14,715 bases of DNA from Gammaproteobacteria bacterium (GCA_007570945.1 RKSH01000234.1:1-14715), one strand, 5' to 3'; numbered from the stretch's first letter, positions 6,596-13,497 are shown. A program made the numbers and translations. The notes: generated by a model from the letters alone, not told the origin.

Positions 6596-7541
6596 GCGCG
6601 GGCTTTATCGCTCCGGGGTCACCGCCGCGGCCGGCGGCGATGGCGTCGAGCCGGGCCGCCCAGCGGCGCGCCGCCGCCTCGCCAAAGGGGGTCGGGGTGA
6701 GGCCGGGGCCGCGGTCGTAAACCGGAATGCCGCTGCGCGCGCCGAACACGCGCTTCCCGTAGCAGACCAGATGGTCGAGGGATTGCATCATAAAACCCAC
6801 CGCCGGGGAAAATGCGGCGTACAATTTTTCGGCGCCGGATTCGTCACCGGCCAGCCAATGCCCGAAGACGCGGCAGGACAAATCAATGCAGTCCGGCGCC
6901 AGGATGAAACCATCGCAACCGGCGCGCAGACTGTCGGTCAATTCCAGTCCGCCGCGCCCGCCGAGGACGCTCACCCTCCCCCGCAGCCGCGCCACCAGGC
7001 CGGCGGTTTCCACCGCGTTGGTTTCGCTCTTGATGACGCGGATGTTGTCGAGTTGTTCGGCGAGGCGGTCGATGTCGGAGATGTCAAAACCCCGGCCGAG
7101 AAACTGGGGCGCATTCTGCAATGCGAACATGCCTCCCAGCCCCCGCGCAACGCCGATGAAAAAATCCAGAAAGGCGGCGCCCGTGAGGCCGGGCTGGCCG
7201 GGCGGTTGCAGAATCAGCATGTCGGCGCGGTGCGCAAGCGCGAATTCCGCCATGCCGCGCTGCCCGGCAACCGTGTCGCCGCTGATGGTCACCGACAGGG
7301 GGCATGCGGCGGGCAGCCAGTTGGCAATGCGCCGGATTAAGCCGCGTTGTTCCGCAGTATCCAGTTTGCCCGCTTCGGTGGCGAGCCCGAGAATCACGAC
7401 GCCGTCCACGCCCCGTTGCAGTACCCAATCCAGTTGGCGCCGCATGAGTCCGTAATCAAGGCGCGCGCCGGCGTCGAACAATGCATAGAGCACGCAATGG
7501 ACGCCGCCGGGGAAGCGCGTTTTGCCGGGCCCAACTACCAT
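6588..7541 (-). CDS. DapA/NAL-superfamily lyase or dehydratase, probable 2-keto-3-deoxy sugar-acid enzyme
   Basis: Class I (Schiff-base) TIM-barrel enzyme of the dihydrodipicolinate synthase/N-acetylneuraminate lyase superfamily, 317 residues. The lysine expected to form the imine is K171 in IRVIKSETNAV. The substrate-carboxylate loop reads ILGLATEAGKL (50-60), where DapA has GTTGE, so both DapA threonines are absent. The YNVP segment of DapA is LQNAP (141-145), with Gln142 replacing the catalytic Tyr. It is therefore unlikely to make dihydrodipicolinate. Directly after galactonate dehydratase, the reasonable roles are aldol cleavage of 2-keto-3-deoxygalactonate to pyruvate and glyceraldehyde, or a second dehydration (inference). 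Its ATG overlaps the dgoD stop (ATGGTAG), and its own stop overlaps the polA ATG (ATGTGTGA), so translation is likely coupled on both sides. Confidence 0.85.
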   Translation of the reverse strand: MVVGPGKTRFPGGVHCVLYALFDAGARLDYGLMRRQLDWVLQRGVDGVVILGLATEAGKLDTAEQRGLIRRIANWLPAACPLSVTISGDTVAGQRGMAEFALAHRADMLILQPPGQPGLTGAAFLDFFIGVARGLGGMFALQNAPQFLGRGFDISDIDRLAEQLDNIRVIKSETNAVETAGLVARLRGRVSVLGGRGGLELTDSLRAGCDGFILAPDCIDLSCRVFGHWLAGDESGAEKLYAAFSPAVGFMMQSLDHLVCYGKRVFGARSGIPVYDRGPGLTPTPFGEAAARRWAARLDAIAAGRGGDPGAIKPAHV

Positions 7542-8683
7542 TCGGCGATGGAGCCGTCGGGGTGGCGCCAGACCGGGGCGCGCCAGCGGTGCCCGCGGGC
7601 GGCGCCGGCGGCGACCGCCGCCTCGTCAATCTCAATGCCGAGGCCGGGGCCCCGGGGGATGCGCAGGAACCCCGAGTCCAGTTCAAAGCCGCGGCCCGCG
7701 ACCAAATAATCGCCGAGGTCGCCGTCCGCGTTGTAGTGAATGCCGAGGCTTTGTTCCTGAATGAATGCGTTGTGGCAAACCGCGTCCACCTGCAGGCAGG
7801 CGGCGAGCGCGATGGGGCCTAGGGGGCAGTGCGGCGCCAGCGCGACGTCGTAGGCCTCCGCCCAGTGGCCGATGCGCACCATTTCGGATATGCCGCCGAC
7901 ATGCGCGGTGTCCGGGTTGACGATTGTCGCGGCGCGTTTTTCCAGCACGTCGCGAAAATCATGGCGCGAGTGCAGGCGCTCACCGACGGCCAGGGGAATG
8001 GTTGTCGAGCGGGCCAGGCCGGCCATGGAATCCAGGTGCTGCGATGTGACCGCATCCTCCACAAACATCGGCCGGACCGGTTCCAGTTCACGCAGCAGCA
8101 ACTTCGCCATGGGCAGGTGGACGCGCCCGTGAAAATCGATTGCCAGGTCCATGCGCTCGCCGACCGCCTCGCGCAATTCAAAAATCGGCCGCAGGATGGC
8201 CTCAACTTTGCGGTGGGCGTCGACAATTTGCAGTTCCGCGCAGGCGTTGAACTTGGCGGCATCGTAGCCGGCCGCAAGCAGCGCCTCGGCGCCGCTGACC
8301 AGGCCCTCCGGGCGGTCGCCGGCAATCCAGCGGTAACTGCGCACGCGCTCCCGCACCGGGCCGCCGAGCAGCGCATGGACCGGGGCGTCATGATATTTGC
8401 CCTTGAGGTCCCACAAAGCCATGTCGATTCCGGATAGGGCGCTCATCAGCACCGGGCCGCCGCGGTAGCAGCCGTTGCGGTACAGGGTTTGCCAGATGTC
8501 CTCAATGGCCAGGGGGTCGCGGCCGAGCAGGAAATCCTCGAATTCACCGATTTTGGCCGCCAGGGTCCCGGCGTGCCCCTCCAGCACCGGTTCGCCCCAG
8601 CCGATGAGGCCGGCATCGGTCTGGATTTTCAGGAACAGCCAGCGCGGCGGCACGGCAAAGGTTTTGAGCGCGGTGATTTTCAT
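7535..8683 (-). CDS. dgoD: D-galactonate dehydratase, enolase superfamily
   Basis: Converts D-galactonate to 2-dehydro-3-deoxy-D-galactonate in the cytoplasm. The 382-residue product matches E. coli DgoD in length and nearly line by line from memory, including the start MKIT, PPRWLFLKI, GWGEPVLEG, YRGGPVLMSA and the end WRHPDGSIAEW. Active-site residues fall at the E. coli numbers: Mg ligands D183, E209 and E235, with H185 in DFHGR, H285 in APHCPLGP and E310. One local difference is VEDAV where DgoD has IEEPV. The ATG at 8683 is set by this alignment; the frame is open to 9142, but that overlaps dctM. A 29-bp gap without a Shine-Dalgarno separates it from dctM, so it is probably read from the TRAP transcript. 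A closely related sugar-acid dehydratase activity cannot be excluded. Confidence 0.93.
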   Translation of the reverse strand: MKITALKTFAVPPRWLFLKIQTDAGLIGWGEPVLEGHAGTLAAKIGEFEDFLLGRDPLAIEDIWQTLYRNGCYRGGPVLMSALSGIDMALWDLKGKYHDAPVHALLGGPVRERVRSYRWIAGDRPEGLVSGAEALLAAGYDAAKFNACAELQIVDAHRKVEAILRPIFELREAVGERMDLAIDFHGRVHLPMAKLLLRELEPVRPMFVEDAVTSQHLDSMAGLARSTTIPLAVGERLHSRHDFRDVLEKRAATIVNPDTAHVGGISEMVRIGHWAEAYDVALAPHCPLGPIALAACLQVDAVCHNAFIQEQSLGIHYNADGDLGDYLVAGRGFELDSGFLRIPRGPGLGIEIDEAAVAAGAARGHRWRAPVWRHPDGSIAEW

Positions 8684-8712
8684 GGATTGCAAAAGCCGGC
8701 TGGTGAACGGTT

Positions 8713-10023
8713 TCAGTGCCCGGTAATCCCCGGGAACGCGACCAGCATGCCGACGGCAAGCGCCTGCAGGGCGATAAACGGCGCGAGGGAGCGGAAAATC
8801 TCGCCCAGGGTGATGTCCGGCGGGGCGACGCTTTTGAGGTAAAAGGCCGCGGGTCCGAATGGCGGGGACAAAAAAGAAACCTGCATGTTCATCGCGAAAA
8901 CCACGCCAAACCAGACCGGGCTGTAACCGAGCTGCATGATAACCGGTACGAATATCGGCATGGTCAGAAGCGCGATGCCCACCCAGTCGAGGAACATGCC
9001 GAGGACGAACAGAATGAGCATCATAAACAGGACAACCACAATCGGCACGTCGGAAATGCCGGTAATCAGCCCGGAGACGAATTTGATTCCGCCCATCAGG
9101 TTGAACACGCCCACCAGCGCGCTGGCGCCGATGCCAATCCACACAATCATGCCGGTCGTTCTCAGGGTCTGCATCGCCGCATCGCGCAGCATTTGAACGG
9201 AAAACTCGCCGCGCACGATGGTTGACAGCAGCACGCCGAATGCGCCCACCGCCGAGGCCTCGGTGACCGACGCGATGCCGCCGTAAATCGACCCGAGCAC
9301 GAAGACCACGACCATCAGCGGCAAAATCAGCCCTTTCAGTTTGCGCAGTTTTTCCCCGGCCGGCAACTCGTCGCCGGCGCGGAGCTGCGGCGCGGCGCCG
9401 GTGGTGAAATACGAGCGGTATAAAACGTATCCGATGTAAAGACTCGCGAGCATGAAACCGGGCGCGAAAGCCGAGGTGAACAGGTCGCCGACCGAAACAT
9501 TCGCCGTCAACCCGTAAATAATCAGCACAATGGACGGCGGCACCATGGTGCCGAGCGCGCCGCCCGCGCAGACCACGCCGATTGCCAGGCGGCGGTCATA
9601 ACCCTGGCGCAGCATGTGCGGCAGGGCGAGCATGCCGAGCAGCACGATTTCGCCGCCGATGATGCCGCTCATCGCCGCAAGAACCACCGCCACAAAAATC
9701 GTCTGCACCGCGACCCCGCCGCGCAATTTGCCGCCGAAAATCCTCATCGCGTCAAACAAGTCGCGCGCGATGCTCGAGCGGTCAAGCAACGCCGCCATCA
9801 GCACGAACATGGGCACCGATACGAACACAAACGACGAGACGAAGGAAAACACCCGGCTCGTAATCAGCGGAATCGCCGGCGGCCCAAACCAGCCCAGGGT
9901 GAACACCAGCGCCACCAGCAGGGTCACAAAGGCCAGCGGCATGCCCGTCAGCAGCAGGGCGAGCAGCATCACGAACATCAGCAGCGTGCCGTATTCGACG
10001 CCAAACGCCGACAGGTCAAACAT
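8713..10023 (-). CDS. dctM: TRAP transporter large permease, DctM type
   Basis: The large membrane subunit that forms the sodium-driven translocation channel of a tripartite ATP-independent periplasmic transporter. It has 436 residues and many hydrophobic helices throughout, about 12, as expected for DctM. The family signature GALGTMVPPSIVLIIYG is present in the central region, together with GGEIVLLGMLALP and LFMMLILFVLGMFLDWVGIA. Its ATG directly follows the dctQ stop (TGAATG), so the two membrane subunits are tightly coupled. The purine-rich GGGGCGGGTG before it may serve as ribosome site. With dgoD downstream, the likely cargo is a sugar acid such as galactonate; this is context, not sequence proof. 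Confidence 0.94.
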   Translation of the reverse strand: MFDLSAFGVEYGTLLMFVMLLALLLTGMPLAFVTLLVALVFTLGWFGPPAIPLITSRVFSFVSSFVFVSVPMFVLMAALLDRSSIARDLFDAMRIFGGKLRGGVAVQTIFVAVVLAAMSGIIGGEIVLLGMLALPHMLRQGYDRRLAIGVVCAGGALGTMVPPSIVLIIYGLTANVSVGDLFTSAFAPGFMLASLYIGYVLYRSYFTTGAAPQLRAGDELPAGEKLRKLKGLILPLMVVVFVLGSIYGGIASVTEASAVGAFGVLLSTIVRGEFSVQMLRDAAMQTLRTTGMIVWIGIGASALVGVFNLMGGIKFVSGLITGISDVPIVVVLFMMLILFVLGMFLDWVGIALLTMPIFVPVIMQLGYSPVWFGVVFAMNMQVSFLSPPFGPAAFYLKSVAPPDITLGEIFRSLAPFIALQALAVGMLVAFPGITGH

Positions 10024-10542
10024 TCACCCGCCCCGTATGCGGTTGATGACGAAGACCAGAAACTGCAATGTCATCGCGATTAGGATGATGAGTAAAAACA
10101 GCCGCAGATAAGCCGGGAACGGCGGATTCCATGCGCTGCCGCTGGTGATGATGCGGAACTCGCCGGCCGGCGTGTAGAACGAGCCGGCCACCGTCGGCGC
10201 CAGCGCATAACTGAACATGCCGGTGGCGAATCCGCAGGCCGCATGGATGAAAATGTCGAGGCCGCGGCGCGCGCGCGCGCCGACCTGGTCGTAGACCAGG
10301 ACGATGCGGATGTGCCCGTCGCGCGACACCGTGTGCAGGCCGCCGAATACAAAGCAGACCGCGCACAGGAAGATGGTGGTTTCGTGCACCCAGATGGTTG
10401 GCGCGTTGAAGCCGTAGCGCATGACCACCTCAAAAATCAGAATTCCCATGGACGCCAGAAACAGCAGGGAAAAAAGATGGCCGAGGGCGGCCACGCCGCG
10501 CGCAAAAAAGTCCCGCTTTGGCGCTGGTGATTCGGAATCCAT
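10024..10542 (-). CDS. dctQ: TRAP transporter small permease, DctQ type
   Basis: Small integral membrane partner of DctM, 172 residues. Four hydrophobic segments are visible, near LGHLFSLLFLASMGILIFEV, TIFLCAVCFVFGGLHTV, LDIFIHAACGFATGMFSYAL and LRLFLLIILIAMTLQFLVFV. The family-like features RYGFNAPTIWVHE and SRDGHIRIVLVYD lie around the first loop. The ATG at 10542 is preceded by GAGGAG eight bases upstream; a GTG one codon earlier (10545) is a possible alternative. Its stop abuts the dctM ATG. It lies after dctP, with an 89-bp gap that contains a strong hairpin. Confidence 0.92.
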   Translation of the reverse strand: MDSESPAPKRDFFARGVAALGHLFSLLFLASMGILIFEVVMRYGFNAPTIWVHETTIFLCAVCFVFGGLHTVSRDGHIRIVLVYDQVGARARRGLDIFIHAACGFATGMFSYALAPTVAGSFYTPAGEFRIITSGSAWNPPFPAYLRLFLLIILIAMTLQFLVFVINRIRGG

Positions 10543-10550
10543 CACGGTGA

Positions 10551-10556
10551 CTCCTC
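10551..10556 (-). promoter_or_regulatory. Shine-Dalgarno of dctQ
   Basis: The minus strand reads GAGGAG, eight bases before the ATG at 10542 and five before the GTG at 10545. The spacing favours the ATG. It gives dctQ its own initiation site after the intercistronic hairpin. Confidence 0.6.
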
Positions 10557-10586
10557 GGTGAGGCCGGGCCGGGGCGGCGGCCGGGA

Positions 10587-10610
10587 GCGCGGCATGGCGG
10601 CATGCCGCGC
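10587..10610 (-). terminator. Strong hairpin between dctP and dctQ, no U-tract (attenuator or mRNA stabiliser)
   Basis: Ten perfectly paired bases (GCGCGGCATG at 10587-10596 with CATGCCGCGC at 10601-10610) close a 4-nt loop, and further GC pairs extend the stem with bulges to about 10581-10614. No T-run follows in the minus-strand direction, so it is not a classic intrinsic terminator. Placed just after the binding-protein gene, it could protect the dctP message or reduce read-through, giving more DctP than DctQM. Such differential expression is common for binding proteins; the role here is inferred. Confidence 0.6.
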
Positions 10611-10631
10611 CCGGAGGCCGATTAAGGGGCC

Positions 10632-11651
10632 TTACTTCAACAACCCCTGGGCCGTCATGTAGCCGGTCAGGCTGTCATAGACCTTTTTCGCGTTCGCGCT
10701 GCGGCCGGCGACTTGCGCCCAGCGCTGTTTGGCAATGGCGCGAAACTTGGCGCGCTCCTCTTGCGACCAATCGTGGATTGTGACGCCTTGCTTGCGCGCA
10801 TCGGCGACCGCCTCCAGGTCTTTCATGAACAACTGCGAGGTCATGTCCAGCGCCATGTGGTTGACCGACATCTCGAGCAGGTTCTGTAGGTCCTCCGGCA
10901 TGGAATCCCAGGTTTTCTTGTTGATGGACACTTCAATCAGCGGCATGGAATGAAAACCGGGGTAAACCGGATGGCGCGCGATGTCGTGCATGCCCGCGGC
11001 ATGGTTGGCCGAGAACACGGTGTAGTCGGCCGCGTCAATGACCTTTTTATCCAGCGACGTGAACACCTCGGAGCCCGGCAGGTTGACCGGCGCCGCGCCG
11101 GCCGCCGCGAAAACCTCCTGCACCAGCCCTTCCGGCGCGCGCATTTTAAGTCCCTTGAGGTCCGCCACGCCGTCGAGCGGCACCGACGAAACAAACGCCT
11201 CGAGTCCGCCCGAGGTCGCGCCGATGAAATGCAGGCCGTACGGATTCAGCAGTTCATTCATCAACTCCCTGCCGCCGCCGTAGTTTACGTAGCGCAGCAT
11301 TTCATATGGCGAAGACCATGCGCCGACGGTGTTGCCAATCAGCGCAAACGCCGGATCCTTGCCGGAAATGTAGCCGGTTGCGGTGATGTGTCCGCCGAGA
11401 ATGCCGGCGCCCACCGCATCGTGGGTTTCGTTGTATTTGACGACCGAATCCACCGGCAGCATCTCGATGTTAAGCCGGCCGCCCGATGCCGCGGCCACTT
11501 TCGCCGCCCATTCCTGTTCAATAATGAAAGTCGGGTTGCCGGCCGGGTCGCTGGATTGAAATTTCAAATCGTAGCGCTCATCCGCCTGGGCCGAAAAGGC
11601 CATCATCACGCCGAGGCCAATGCCCGGCAGGGAAGCAATCAGTCGGTTCAT
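10632..11651 (-). CDS. dctP: TRAP transporter periplasmic substrate-binding protein, DctP type
   Basis: High-affinity extracytoplasmic receptor of the TRAP system, 339 residues. A Sec signal peptide spans residues 1-23, with likely cleavage at SAQA/DERYD. The DctP fold is recognisable from LKFQSSDPAGNP, the GGRLNIEMLP strand, DLKGLKMRAPEG (Arg171, the usual carboxylate-binding Arg position) and VIDAADYTVFSANHAAG. A C-terminal helix-rich region contains MALDMTSQLFMKDLEAV. The ATG at 11651 is chosen for the signal peptide and a near-ideal ribosome site (GGAGGAG, five bases away), although the frame is open to 11780. It is the first gene of the operon. The overall sequence feels closer to the keto-acid/sugar-acid branch of DctP proteins than to sialic-acid SiaP, but ligand identity cannot be read from sequence. 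Confidence 0.93.
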   Translation of the reverse strand: MNRLIASLPGIGLGVMMAFSAQADERYDLKFQSSDPAGNPTFIIEQEWAAKVAAASGGRLNIEMLPVDSVVKYNETHDAVGAGILGGHITATGYISGKDPAFALIGNTVGAWSSPYEMLRYVNYGGGRELMNELLNPYGLHFIGATSGGLEAFVSSVPLDGVADLKGLKMRAPEGLVQEVFAAAGAAPVNLPGSEVFTSLDKKVIDAADYTVFSANHAAGMHDIARHPVYPGFHSMPLIEVSINKKTWDSMPEDLQNLLEMSVNHMALDMTSQLFMKDLEAVADARKQGVTIHDWSQEERAKFRAIAKQRWAQVAGRSANAKKVYDSLTGYMTAQGLLK

Positions 11652-11656
11652 TTTTT

Positions 11657-11663
11657 CTCCTCC
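11657..11663 (-). promoter_or_regulatory. Strong Shine-Dalgarno of dctP
   Basis: GGAGGAG on the minus strand, five bases before the ATG at 11651. It is among the best ribosome sites in the window. It decides the start of dctP against the longer open frame and predicts high expression of the binding protein. Confidence 0.8.
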
Positions 11664-11685
11664 AAGGGGAAGTTGTTTGACGTGA

Positions 11686-11714
11686 ATATTAGCCGAGGGC
11701 CCGCCCGGCTGCAA
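11686..11714 (-). promoter_or_regulatory. Candidate sigma70 promoter of the dctPQM-dgoD-polA operon
   Basis: On the minus strand TTGCAG (11709-11714) and TAATAT (11686-11691) are separated by exactly 17 bp. This predicts transcription starting near 11679 and a leader of about 28 nt that includes the dctP ribosome site. The spacer contains GGGCGGGCCC, a short GC-rich near-palindrome that could bind a regulator. Motif evidence only. Confidence 0.5.
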
Positions 11715-11778
11715 CGAGATGCCGGCCGCAAACGCAAATGTTGACGGCGCGGCATAAATAAGCGAATCTGGGCGCCGC

Positions 11779-12708
11779 ATGTCCGTGTTTACCTGCGTCG
11801 GCCAGCCGCAACTGGAACAATTCCTCGCCGGTTATTCCGTCGGCGTGTTGCGCGATTATGCCGGCGTCACCACCGGCGTGGAGAACACCAATTATTTTGT
11901 CTACACCAGCGCCGGCGCATATGTGCTGACCGTGTTTGAGCGGGTGCCGCACGGGGACATCCCGTTTTGCCTCGGCCTCGCCGCCCACCTTGCCGAGCAC
12001 GGCATTCCCTCGGCGCAGCCGGTGGCCAACAACGCCGGCGCCTATCTGAACCAAATTTGCGGCAAGCCGGCCGCGCTGTGGGTCAAACTTCCCGGCCGCA
12101 GCGCCGAGTCGCCGTCACTTAAACAGTGCCGCGAAGTGGGCGGCGCGCTGGCCCGCATGCACCGCGCCGCCGCCAGTTTTGATGCGCAGCGCGAAAACCC
12201 CTGCGGCCTCGCCTGGGCGCAACAGACCGCGGCCGCGCTTAAACCAAAACTCGGCAGTGATGAGCGCGCGCTGATGGAATCGGAACTGGCAATGTGGCGG
12301 GCGATGCCGGCCGGCGCCCCGGCCGGGGTGGTGCACGCCGATTTGTTTGTGGACAACGTGCTTTTTGAGGGCGAGCGCTTGTGCGGCGTGATTGATTTTT
12401 ACTACGCCTGCACCGACCTGCTGTTGCTGGACCTGGCCACCGCCGTAAACGACTGGTGCAAAACCGCCGACGGCGCGCAGGTGGATGCGAAAAAACAAGC
12501 CGCCGTGGTGGACGCCTACCGCGAGGAACGCCCGCTGTCCGATGCCGAAAAAAAGTTGTGGAACCAAACCCTGCGCCGCGCCGCCCTCCGCTTCTGGCTC
12601 TCCCGCGCCTATGACAAACACTTCCCGCGCGCCGGGGAGATGATTCTAATCAAGGACCCGGAGATTTACCGGCGGTTGCTGGTGTTTCATTTGGAGAACT
12701 GCCGGTGA
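11779..12708 (+). CDS. thrB: Homoserine kinase, type II (aminoglycoside-phosphotransferase fold)
   Basis: Phosphorylates L-homoserine at the O-position with ATP in the threonine branch of aspartate-family amino-acid synthesis; cytoplasmic. The 309-residue product belongs to the kinase-fold ThrB of Pseudomonas and Rhizobiales, not the GHMP ThrB of enterics. Landmarks are the N-terminal MSVFTCV, TGVENTNYFV (32-41), YVLTVFE (48-54), WVKLPGRSAE (101-110), the catalytic loop HADLFVDNVLF (186-196, Asp188 and Asn193) and the metal-binding VIDFYYACTDLLLLDLA (204-220). It diverges from dctP and converges on higA with a 25-bp gap and no visible terminator. No Shine-Dalgarno precedes the ATG. In Pseudomonas-type genomes thrB lies close to polA; here about 5 kb of transport and catabolic genes separate them. 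Confidence 0.93.
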   Translation: MSVFTCVGQPQLEQFLAGYSVGVLRDYAGVTTGVENTNYFVYTSAGAYVLTVFERVPHGDIPFCLGLAAHLAEHGIPSAQPVANNAGAYLNQICGKPAALWVKLPGRSAESPSLKQCREVGGALARMHRAAASFDAQRENPCGLAWAQQTAAALKPKLGSDERALMESELAMWRAMPAGAPAGVVHADLFVDNVLFEGERLCGVIDFYYACTDLLLLDLATAVNDWCKTADGAQVDAKKQAAVVDAYREERPLSDAEKKLWNQTLRRAALRFWLSRAYDKHFPRAGEMILIKDPEIYRRLLVFHLENCR

Positions 12709-12719
12709 GGGTGAGGGCG
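12707..12719 (+). repeat. 13-base core of the repeat, overlapping the thrB stop
   Basis: GAGGGTGAGGGCG on the plus strand equals the core of the copies in resB and polA. It begins inside the thrB stop codon and extends into the thrB-higA gap. Confidence 0.4.
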
Positions 12720-12733
12720 GCCGGCGGCGGGCG

Positions 12734-13141
12734 TTAAACGTGGGCGGCGGTTTGAGGCTGCTCAGTGCCGGCTTTGCGGACGAGGGTTTTGTTCGTTGCC
12801 ACAAGCCGCCGCCGCACCTGCGGGCGCAGGAGTTTTTTCGCTTCCCAGGCATCGTGCGCGGCCTGCATGTTCAGCCACAGGCCGACACTGGTGCTAAACA
12901 GCGCGCTGAGGCGCGCCGCAATTTCTGGCGTGACCGGCCGCTCAGCGTCCAGAATACGGCATAAATGCCGGCGCGAGACGCCGAGTAACTGCGCCGTTTT
13001 GCTGATGCTCAGCGTGGTGCCGGGCAAAGCGATATCGCGCAGAATTTCACCCGGATGAGAGGGTTTCATCCGCCTGCCGGTGGGCGGCAGGGGATTTTCC
13101 GCGAATGACTTCATGGCGTCATTGGTTTGTTTTGCGTTCAT
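12734..13141 (-). CDS. higA: HigA-family antitoxin / XRE-type regulator
   Basis: Antitoxin of a type II HigBA module. It should bind and neutralise HigB and repress the shared promoter. The conserved start MKPSHPGEILRDIALP is followed by a helix-turn-helix, ISKTAQLLGVSRRHLCRIL, and by the family stretch PEIAARLSALFSTSVGLWLNMQ, where HigA proteins dimerise. A C-terminal basic tail, about 40 residues after DAWEAKK, is longer than usual. Three in-frame ATGs are possible: 13141 (135 residues), 13114 and 13069. The last begins right at the conserved MKPSHPGE and would give 111 residues, nearer the usual length. None has a strong ribosome site. It follows higB on the same strand with 65 bp (or 137 bp) between them, a wider gap than is typical. 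Confidence 0.85.
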   Translation of the reverse strand: MNAKQTNDAMKSFAENPLPPTGRRMKPSHPGEILRDIALPGTTLSISKTAQLLGVSRRHLCRILDAERPVTPEIAARLSALFSTSVGLWLNMQAAHDAWEAKKLLRPQVRRRLVATNKTLVRKAGTEQPQTAAHV

Positions 13142-13206
13142 GTGCCGGCGAATTGTAACTGGTTGAAAACCGGGCGGCAATGCGGATTTTCCACCGCCTG
13201 CCGAGT

Positions 13207-13482
13207 TTAATGGGGCTGCTCCAAATTTACATCAACCGCGCCCCCAATCCACTTAAAAGTGATTCTCCATGCGGCGTTCACGTCCACACTGTAAGTGCCT
13301 TTGCGCTTTCCGATATAAGCATGAAGCCTCAGTCTGGACAAATCCATATCCTCAAGTTCCTCGGCAAGTTCAAGCAAGTTCAAAATTTGCATGACTCTTT
13401 TCCGCAATTCGGGTGGGATGCGGCCGTAGCGTCTTGTTTCATGCGCCTCCCTCAATCCTTTGTGCCTAATGGATTTAATCAT
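13207..13482 (-). CDS. higB: HigB-family toxin, RelE-like mRNA interferase
   Basis: Ribosome-dependent mRNA endonuclease of the RelE/HigB fold, 91 residues, close to the usual 92. The family pattern is clear: MIKSIRHKGLREAHET at the N-terminus, EDMDLSRLRLHAYIGKRKGTY in the middle, and the core strand YSVDVNAAWRITFKW. The C-terminus ends VNLEQPH where many HigBs end in a D-Y-x-D-Y-H-like motif, so a C-terminal Tyr of typical HigBs is missing while the final His is kept. The ATG at 13482 has AGGGAGG eight bases upstream. Toxin-first gene order is the hallmark of higBA. By hand count 13261-13440 is about 49% GC, against about 64% for 12841-13020 in higA, suggesting separate origins or recent acquisition of the toxin. 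Confidence 0.9.
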   Translation of the reverse strand: MIKSIRHKGLREAHETRRYGRIPPELRKRVMQILNLLELAEELEDMDLSRLRLHAYIGKRKGTYSVDVNAAWRITFKWIGGAVDVNLEQPH

Positions 13483-13490
13483 GGTTTTAA

Positions 13491-13497
13491 CCTCCCT
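13491..13497 (-). promoter_or_regulatory. Shine-Dalgarno of higB
   Basis: AGGGAGG on the minus strand, eight bases before the ATG at 13482. It overlaps the small palindrome CCCTAAAGGG at 13494-13503, which could partly mask the site. It fixes the higB start within a longer open frame. Confidence 0.7.

Noticed and set aside
8684..9142. Longer dgoD frame reaching 9142 inside dctM
   Set aside because: The DctM frame explains this stretch (GALGTMVPPS family protein), and E. coli DgoD aligns from MKIT at 8683 with identical length.
11741..11769. TTGACG...GAATCT as a thrB promoter
   Set aside because: The -35 is good, but the -10 at 17 bp matches only two of six bases and would leave almost no leader; CATAAAT nearby has wrong spacing. 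Not supported enough to annotate.
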